In this document: piece by piece, positions 1-5,006 of the stretch | Layout: each line of letters begins with the position of its first letter | Position numbering within the stretch: position 1 is the stretch's first letter | Source of the DNA: Bacteroidia bacterium | GTDB taxonomy: Bacteria > Bacteroidota > Bacteroidia > Bacteroidales > Azobacteroidaceae | Reading direction: 5' to 3' | Length of the DNA stretch: 5,006 nt | Assembly (NCBI GenBank): GCA_025996865.1 | Contig: BNTV01000204.1 | Span: forward strand, 1 to 5,006 | Program-made: the position numbers and the translations under genes | The notes under the pieces: model-generated | Told to the model about the DNA's origin: nothing | Database searches by the model: none | Seen by the model: only the letters and a program-made list of their open reading frames with translations

Positions 1-122
1 GAGGGATTCCGAATGAAGACCAATTATGGAATGAGATTGCTGCCGGTGATATTCGTAAAAGATATGGTTATGGTTATTTAAACGATGTTTGGGTGCCACT
101 TCCCGGCAAATACGCAAAGTAG
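1..122 (+). CDS. Possible C-terminal end of a plus-strand gene, product unknown (partial)
   Basis: A plus-strand frame enters from the left edge (codons from base 3) and ends at TAG 120-122, giving 39 visible residues that include AAGDIRKRYGYGYLNDVWVP and end in PLPGKYAK. The composition is like a real protein: 25 of 39 codons start with a purine, Gly, Tyr, Asp and Trp are well represented, and His is absent. The opposite strand reads poorly over bases 1-93. I do not recognise the family. Its last 9 residues lie antisense to a part of the minus-strand lipoprotein gene that still looks coding (94-122). The true C-terminus may therefore have been lost and the frame may be closed by a chance stop in foreign DNA. 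Alternatively the whole reading is a shadow of a minus-strand gene that continues past the edge. It is too short to decide. Confidence 0.4.
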   Translation, partial: GIPNEDQLWNEIAAGDIRKRYGYGYLNDVWVPLPGKYAK

Positions 123-2013
123 ATTTTCGGGTAGCTTCTGAATAGTGGTCGTTGCCCAAAGGAAGTCGCCAACGGCGGCCTGCATCATCAACTACCAATA
201 CGGAACCACTCTCTATTTCGACAGCTTGTTGTGGAATTGCAAATTTCTCGCGAATAAAATCAGCCGTTTCCGGATCTTCTTTCTTTACGATATGCATCTG
301 CTCGTCCACCTCATAATAACCGGTTTCCCCTGTTTCCGAGGAATTGGCGAGTACGCCTAAAGCCTTGCGATTGTTTCCCAATCCATAAAGCAACCCGCCA
401 ATAGACGGCTGATTCGTATCAATGGTGGATATACCTTTATAGATCGCATCGGGTCGGAGACTTCTCGTATCATTGGCGCCATAAACAAAGGATATACTGG
501 CGGTAGTCGCTACGTTTGCCTTTACGCGAACCCATTCACCTTGTTCTTTCACTTGGTCAAAGCCTATCAGTTCCGTTTTCCCGGGAGCTACACTTACCTT
601 CTTCAGTTCCGTCCATTGTCCGTTTCCTTTTTGATCCACTTCAAAGAGAAAATCAACCGTTTGGTTTCCGCTGTTTTTTACCCAAGCGCTTCGGGTATCC
701 CAACCTGTAAACAGGAAAGGTTCGGATACGGCATTGGCAGGAATTGATTCATTGAGCCATACATAACCTGCCGCTGTACGCGGGCCTAATTTTCCCGGCA
801 TATCAACAGCGGTGAACCAAAGATTGGACTGGGATTGACCAGGCCCTTCAATGTTCCCTTTGGCTTTACGTTTATTGAGAAATTCTTTTTGAGCGGAATC
901 GTCGCATCCGAATACCAAGCGGTCGTCCCAACGGGTGAAATCACCAATTACTTTTAAGTAAGCAGAACGCGGACGAATACCTGCCGTATTGGATGCCGTA
1001 AAGGTTTCGGGGAAATGCCAGAACATACCATGCATTGTCATCAAGTATTCCGGTTGTTCGGGTGTGCCAATGTCGCGGATACGTGGCCATTCCGTATTCC
1101 ATCCGTGTGCTCCATCGTAACTATGGCTGGCTTTCGGCAAACGATAAAAAGTCCATCCTTTTACTGCATCACGCACTCCCAGCAGCACTGATTTGTAGTC
1201 CCATCCTGTTACCCATATCGGATCCGTTTCGGGATGAGGATTCCCGTAAATACCTCCAGGACCGGTCACTTCTACAAACTGATTACGTCGTATCAGCTTC
1301 CAATCTTTACCGTCCCATTCAGATAGAGAACCTGATTCAACATTAAATTTACTCAATGCCTCTTGCGTATCTTCTCCATTGTTACTGTAAACCATCACGC
1401 CTTGTCCGGAATACAAGCCTTTTCCGTGAACGCCTGCTAATAAGGGGCTAAACTGCGCCATGCTACCTTCTTTGCGCACCACATTTCCGTCCACATACAA
1501 CAATTTTACATCCAATGTCTTCACATCGACTTCGTAAAAGCCTTCTTCCATCGTTCCATAATAAATTTTATTTACCGGATCGCTTAAATGGCGGGCATTA
1601 CCGGTATGCCGTCCGGGCATTACCGAATACGGTATGGCACGAACCCCGCCATCCTTGTCAATAGCATAAGGTCCTATGAAAAGCTGGTTGCTTTCTTTAT
1701 GAATCATACGGTTTGCAGGTGTTCCACCAATACTTTCCTCACGAATTATCTGCTCTAAATCAGGCGTTATCTGATACAATTTATCAGATGAACCAAATGG
1801 AAAATGAGCGCCATAAGTGATCGCCCAAAGGCTACCTGCCCAGGGAACCACAGCCCCCGTGCCACATTCGCTCGCTTCATCGTTAAAATACGCTAAATGT
1901 GGATATATTCCACTAATATTGAGTTTCTCATTACTCCCTTTATCTTCCTTTGTGTGACAAGAAAAGAGAAATGGAATACAGGCTAAAAGAATAATTTTAT
2001 TGAACTTGTTCAT
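1..2013 (-). CDS. PUL-associated predicted lipoprotein of unknown function, beta-propeller-like; 3' end missing or disrupted
   Basis: The ATG at 2013-2011 opens a frame of 671 codons with no stop before the window edge. Residues 1-19 form a lipoprotein signal peptide: MNKFNK, a hydrophobic stretch, then LFSC with Cys19. The charged run after it (HTKEDK) is compatible with export to the cell surface. Residues 35-420 carry repeated short beta-type segments rich in Trp, Gly and Tyr, such as GAVVPWAGSLWAITYG (53-68), GLYSGQGVMVYSNNGE (199-214), GPGGIYGNPHP (251-261), HGMFWHFPETF (328-338), RWDDRLVFGCDD (361-372) and GPGQSQSNLWF (390-400), suggesting a beta-propeller. Residues about 425-505 look like an inserted beta-sandwich, after which propeller-like sequence resumes. 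I recall similar unassigned proteins beside SusC/SusD pairs but know no activity. It follows susD by 92 bases and probably shares its transcript. From residue 641 (base 93 leftward) the sequence turns His-rich and probably is not genuine coding, so the credible part is 94-2013. A glycoside hydrolase, lyase or surface glycan-binding role is inference from context. Confidence 0.85.
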   Translation of the reverse strand, partial: MNKFNKIILLACIPFLFSCHTKEDKGSNEKLNISGIYPHLAYFNDEASECGTGAVVPWAGSLWAITYGAHFPFGSSDKLYQITPDLEQIIREESIGGTPANRMIHKESNQLFIGPYAIDKDGGVRAIPYSVMPGRHTGNARHLSDPVNKIYYGTMEEGFYEVDVKTLDVKLLYVDGNVVRKEGSMAQFSPLLAGVHGKGLYSGQGVMVYSNNGEDTQEALSKFNVESGSLSEWDGKDWKLIRRNQFVEVTGPGGIYGNPHPETDPIWVTGWDYKSVLLGVRDAVKGWTFYRLPKASHSYDGAHGWNTEWPRIRDIGTPEQPEYLMTMHGMFWHFPETFTASNTAGIRPRSAYLKVIGDFTRWDDRLVFGCDDSAQKEFLNKRKAKGNIEGPGQSQSNLWFTAVDMPGKLGPRTAAGYVWLNESIPANAVSEPFLFTGWDTRSAWVKNSGNQTVDFLFEVDQKGNGQWTELKKVSVAPGKTELIGFDQVKEQGEWVRVKANVATTASISFVYGANDTRSLRPDAIYKGISTIDTNQPSIGGLLYGLGNNRKALGVLANSSETGETGYYEVDEQMHIVKKEDPETADFIREKFAIPQQAVEIESGSVLVVDDAGRRWRLPLGNDHYSEATRKSTLRICREVAPKHRLNNHNHIFYEYHRQQSHSIIGLHSESL

Positions 2014-2036
2014 GATTACGTTGCATTAATAGATTT

Positions 2037-2075
2037 ATGTACTTGTGTCGGCAAATTTGCCGGACACAAGTACAT
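2037..2075 (-). promoter_or_regulatory. Strong intergenic hairpin between susD-like gene and downstream lipoprotein gene
   Basis: A perfect 13-base inverted repeat, ATGTACTTGTGTC (2037-2049) against GACACAAGTACAT (2063-2075), encloses the palindrome GGCAAATTTGCC (2050-2061). Only one base (2062) is unpaired, so the RNA can fold into a 17-bp stem with one bulge and a 4-base AATT loop. It begins 30 bases past the susD-like stop and ends 23 bases before the next ATG. In the minus-strand transcript the following bases are AAATCTATT, not a run of U, so a classic intrinsic terminator is not well supported. A partial terminator, or a 3' stabiliser or processing site that keeps susCD mRNA more abundant than the downstream gene, fits the position better. 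That function is inferred; the symmetry is seen directly. Confidence 0.72.
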
Positions 2076-2105
2076 ACTGATTGTTATCCCTTTATTCGAG
2101 ATTAA

Positions 2106-3824
2106 TTAATAATTAGGATTCTGAGTCAGATTGCTATTGATAAGGATATCTTTAGCCGGTATAGGCCATAGATATTGCCGGTTTTTATCAAATACCCGTT
2201 GGGTAATTTTCTTAATTAACCCTTTGTTATACATGGCAGTAAAGTCAGCTACGCCGTCTTCATCAATCGGTGGTGTTTCCGGGAAAAACCACAGTCCCGG
2301 TTTCACGACTTTTTCACGCAGTGCAGCCGGATCCAGCATACCATAATTAGGCTGATTCAATACCTTCTCTGCTATACGCCAACGGATAATATCCATGTAA
2401 CGGCGGCCTTCAAAAGCAAATTCGATACGGCGTTCCGTCCGAATTACAGTACGAAGTTGTGCTTGATTGGTAGTTGTTACAGCCGGATACTTGTCGGTTT
2501 GAGTGTAATTTACGCCATAAGCCCGCGCCCGAACCTGATTGATAGCATCCAATGCTGATTGATCAATATCATTTGATTCTATTTTTGCTTCGGCATACAT
2601 CAGCAATACATCGGCATAACGCAAAATCAGTTTTGCCGGATCGACCTGCCAGTTGTTTAGCAACCAGGTATTATCCACTCCTTTCTTCCACAACATACCA
2701 TTGAATGAAGCAAACTGGGCATTGCCGCGTGAGTCGTTGTTGGTTTGCCATTTGCCGGTTGATAAATTCAAAGCTTGCAATGAATCAGGATGTGGCTGAT
2801 ATATGAATCCCATGTGTGGCGTATTAAATTCTACAAAAGTTTCCGAACACCGGGGATCTCTGTTTCTAAAAGGATTATGGGGATCAAACAAGGGTGATTC
2901 GTCAATGGGGAGACCATCCGTACACGGGAAAGCGCAAAATAAATCCCAGGTTGGACTCCAAGCGCCCCATCCTCCGCTGGCATTTCGGGGAACCACGTCT
3001 TGAATACTTAAAGTGAGTTTAAATTCGACCGAACGAGGCAATACAAAAACAAATTCATCGGATTGCTTTGTACTTGTTAAGAACAAGGAAGCGAAATCAG
3101 GATGCAATTTATATACGCCAAGGTCTATACACGCTTTGGCGGCTGTTTTAGCTGTGGTATAATCGCCTTCGCATAAAGCGGCACGGGCTTTCATGGCATA
3201 AGCAGCGCCTTTTGTAGCCCGTTGAATAGCCGAAGCGCTATACGATGCGGGGAGATGTTCTGCCGCAAAATCGAGATCCTTGTAGATTTCAGGCAGAATG
3301 GCGCTCTTACTCGTTCGTCCCAAAGAGAATGCTTCGTCTAATTCCATGGGTTCGGTATAAAATACCGCATCGCCGAAATAGAATACCAACTTTGCATATT
3401 GGCAAGCCCGAACAAAACGGACTTCCGCCTCATAGCGAGTGATCGTTTGGTCAAATACTTTCCCCGACAAACGGTCCAAATTGCTTAAAATCGTATTGCA
3501 ACGTCCAATGGCTTTGTACGAGTTCAGCCAATATTTGGTATTGGCAACTGACCATTCGCTTGTAATGGTTCCACCGGTTACAGGCGTTAAAGCTTCCCTG
3601 TACATCCAATCGTCTGTCCATGCATCGTCTCCGCCGCCTCCGTTGGCTTGAGTCAAGGGCCAGAACGGGTCGCGGTAGAGATCATTGATAGACATTTGTA
3701 TTTCGGTTTCAGAAGAATACCAACTTTCCGTTGAACCTTCAGACAAAGGATTCAAGTTTAAATCATTACATGCGTTGAGCATAAATACAGCGCTGACGGC
3801 TATAACTATATCTTTTATTTTCAT
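2106..3824 (-). CDS. SusD/RagB-like outer-membrane glycan-binding lipoprotein
   Basis: A complete 572-residue SusD-family protein. It sits on the cell surface as a lid on its SusC-like transporter and binds oligosaccharides for import. The signal peptide (residues 1-18) ends in the lipobox LNAC, with Cys19 as the lipidated residue, which supports the ATG at 3824. The N-terminal part has the family's helical segment EVRFVRACQYAKLVFYFGD (134-152) and a TPR-like helix pair near 203-234. The C-terminal part has the hallmark ILRYADVLLMYAEA (400-413), the INQVRARA helix (about 429-436), RTERRIEFAFEGRRYMDIIR (462-481), and a terminal QYLWPIPAKDILINSNLTQN stretch. GLPIDESPLFDPHNPFRNRD (304-323) is also typical of the family. 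Aromatic residues in GGWGAWSPTW (284-293) could line a sugar site, which is inference. The length is within the usual range. It starts 11 bases after the susC-like stop and is probably co-transcribed with it. The ligand cannot be told from sequence. Confidence 0.97.
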   Translation of the reverse strand: MKIKDIVIAVSAVFMLNACNDLNLNPLSEGSTESWYSSETEIQMSINDLYRDPFWPLTQANGGGGDDAWTDDWMYREALTPVTGGTITSEWSVANTKYWLNSYKAIGRCNTILSNLDRLSGKVFDQTITRYEAEVRFVRACQYAKLVFYFGDAVFYTEPMELDEAFSLGRTSKSAILPEIYKDLDFAAEHLPASYSASAIQRATKGAAYAMKARAALCEGDYTTAKTAAKACIDLGVYKLHPDFASLFLTSTKQSDEFVFVLPRSVEFKLTLSIQDVVPRNASGGWGAWSPTWDLFCAFPCTDGLPIDESPLFDPHNPFRNRDPRCSETFVEFNTPHMGFIYQPHPDSLQALNLSTGKWQTNNDSRGNAQFASFNGMLWKKGVDNTWLLNNWQVDPAKLILRYADVLLMYAEAKIESNDIDQSALDAINQVRARAYGVNYTQTDKYPAVTTTNQAQLRTVIRTERRIEFAFEGRRYMDIIRWRIAEKVLNQPNYGMLDPAALREKVVKPGLWFFPETPPIDEDGVADFTAMYNKGLIKKITQRVFDKNRQYLWPIPAKDILINSNLTQNPNY

Positions 3825-3835
3825 GATGCTTACTT

Positions 3836-5006
3836 TTAAAATTTAACAGATATACCAAATACAATCGAAGTAGTAATAGGATAAGCAGATGCTCCCATCT
3901 CCGGATCCCATCCGTGTGGATACTGACTCAAGCAGAAAAGGTCTGATGCGCTTGCATATATCCTTAAATTCTGAAGCAATATCTTGTTTGCCAATTTTTT
4001 GGGTACCGTATATCCAACGTTGATATTCTTTAATCGAAAATAGCTTCCGTCAAACATCCAGAAATCAGACATAGTATAGTTGCTTCCGGGATTTGTAACA
4101 GTTAAGCGGGGATATTGGGCTGCCAGATTTTGTTCAGCCGTATTGTATTGGCTATATACATTCCCATCCAGCAAAGCGGGTATATGTCCCCAATTTTCCA
4201 AGAGTGGTTGCACCATCAAGGTCTGAATACGGGCATTCTGTTTCCCAACGCCTTGGAATGTAACTCCAAAATCAAAATCTTTATAGTCTAACCGGATATT
4301 ACCACCATACGTATATCTTGGGAGCGATCCGCCAAGCTTTACACGATCGTATTCAGGAGAAATTCTGCCGTCAGGCACCCCATCCGGGCCGCTAATATCG
4401 ACGAATTGAATATCTCCGGGCTTTACACTTGAGCTTATGAGCGCAGCATTTTTTACATCGTCTTGTGTTTGGAATAAGCCATTTGACTCGTAACCATACC
4501 ATTCGTTAAATTCACTCCCTTTCACCTTGATTTGGTCACCCAAAAATTCGGTACCTCCCAGGTCTCCCATAACAGATTTGAAATCCGATAGATTAACATC
4601 AATGAAATAGCCAACATCGCCAATCTTGTCATACCAACCGGCGGAAATTTCCCATCCTGTAGTGTACATCTTGCCAGTATTCTGGTCCGGATTATCAAAA
4701 CCCATATAGGTGGGGATTTGTAAGGCTAACAACATCCCTTTGGTCGTTTTCTTATAATAATCTCCCGAAAATCGCAACTTATTATTCAACAAGTTTGCAT
4801 CCAATCCAATGTCATAACCTTCCGTTGTTTCCCACGAAATATCTTTGATTGCATATCGCTGTTGCGCTGCGGCTGTTTGTGACACCACATTATTTCCCTG
4901 AAAGAGGAGCGCATTTTCGAATGCAATGGTGGCCTGATAAGGATAATTGCCTATGCGTTCATTACCCAATGTACCATACGATGCTCTTAGCTTAAGAAAG
5001 GATAGC
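3836..5006 (-). CDS. SusC/RagA-like TonB-dependent outer-membrane transporter (C-terminal part; 5' end outside window)
   Basis: The visible 389 residues are the last third or so of a SusC-family transporter, which usually has about 1000 residues. The frame is open to the right edge and begins LSFLKLRASYGTLGNERIGN, the typical family stretch within the barrel, so no start lies in the window; the TTG at 4969 is internal. Further family marks are the segment around SWETTEGYDIGLDA (visible residues 57-70), the Asp/Gly-rich loop ISGPDGVPDGRISPEYDR (204-221), SYFRLKNINVGYTVP (321-335), and a C-terminus of short beta strands ending in an aromatic residue (GISVKF), as expected for the last barrel strand recognised by BAM. 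The protein forms the outer-membrane barrel that moves oligosaccharides into the periplasm using TonB energy. The plug, the TonB box and any N-terminal extension lie upstream and cannot be judged. The stop TAA is 11 bases before the susD-like ATG, so the pair is tightly coupled. Confidence 0.96.
   Translation of the reverse strand, partial: LSFLKLRASYGTLGNERIGNYPYQATIAFENALLFQGNNVVSQTAAAQQRYAIKDISWETTEGYDIGLDANLLNNKLRFSGDYYKKTTKGMLLALQIPTYMGFDNPDQNTGKMYTTGWEISAGWYDKIGDVGYFIDVNLSDFKSVMGDLGGTEFLGDQIKVKGSEFNEWYGYESNGLFQTQDDVKNAALISSSVKPGDIQFVDISGPDGVPDGRISPEYDRVKLGGSLPRYTYGGNIRLDYKDFDFGVTFQGVGKQNARIQTLMVQPLLENWGHIPALLDGNVYSQYNTAEQNLAAQYPRLTVTNPGSNYTMSDFWMFDGSYFRLKNINVGYTVPKKLANKILLQNLRIYASASDLFCLSQYPHGWDPEMGASAYPITTSIVFGISVKF

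Noticed and set aside
145..1346. Several plus-strand open frames (145-360, 516-710, 541-747, 1035-1346)
   Set aside because: All lie antisense to the continuous, protein-like minus-strand lipoprotein frame. They show no recognisable motifs and are shadows.
2037..2075. Inverted repeat as insertion-sequence ends or a phase-variation invertible site
   Set aside because: The arms are adjacent (13-base loop region that itself pairs), no transposase or invertase lies between or beside them, and the position after susD fits an RNA hairpin.
2014..2105. Separate promoter for the lipoprotein gene
   Set aside because: I could not find a TTTG and TAnnTTTG pair at the right spacing on the minus strand. 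The gap is dominated by the hairpin.
2131..3651. Plus-strand open frames opposite the SusD-like gene
   Set aside because: The minus-strand SusD-family assignment is strong over the whole span, and the antisense frames have low-quality composition and no family features.
3825..3835. Promoter between the SusC-like and SusD-like genes
   Set aside because: The gap is only 11 bases and holds no Bacteroidota -7/-33 elements. Co-transcription is the simple reading.
4967..4969. TTG as a start for the SusC-like gene
   Set aside because: The frame continues upstream to the window edge with typical SusC sequence (LKLRASYGTLGNERIG), so this codon is an internal Leu, not a start.

Overview
The window is the downstream part of a polysaccharide utilization locus (PUL) from a member of the Bacteroidota. 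The evidence is an adjacent SusC-like and SusD-like pair on the minus strand, lipoprotein signal peptides with a cysteine at residue 19, AT-rich start regions without a clear Shine-Dalgarno sequence, and moderate GC with mixed codon use. The sequence does not settle the genus. Bacteroidales such as Bacteroides or Parabacteroides are likely, but other orders are possible.

Reading along minus-strand transcription, from right to left: a SusC-like TonB-dependent outer-membrane transporter enters from the right edge, with only its C-terminal 389 residues visible (3836-5006). After 11 bases comes a complete SusD-like glycan-binding lipoprotein of 572 residues (2106-3824). A 92-base gap follows, holding a strong 39-base hairpin (2037-2075). 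Then comes a large predicted lipoprotein of unknown function whose reading frame is open from its ATG at 2013 to the left edge. The three genes probably form one transcription unit. SusC and SusD together capture and import an oligosaccharide, and the third protein is probably a surface glycan-active or glycan-binding partner. Neither the substrate nor the regulator (an HTCS or a sigma/anti-sigma pair, usual for PULs) can be read from this window.

The left end is the odd part. Between about 1 and 100 the minus-strand frame stops looking like protein: six His in 31 residues and few purine-first codons. The plus strand over the same bases reads as a plausible protein C-terminus ending at a TAG at 120-122. 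This suggests a rearrangement junction, a truncated gene or an assembly misjoin. I see no CRISPR array, tRNA, rRNA, complete insertion sequence or unexplained stretch over 300 bases. Apart from the left junction, the hairpin and the unassigned lipoprotein family, this is ordinary PUL sequence, and I found no clear sign of a new defence or mobile system.
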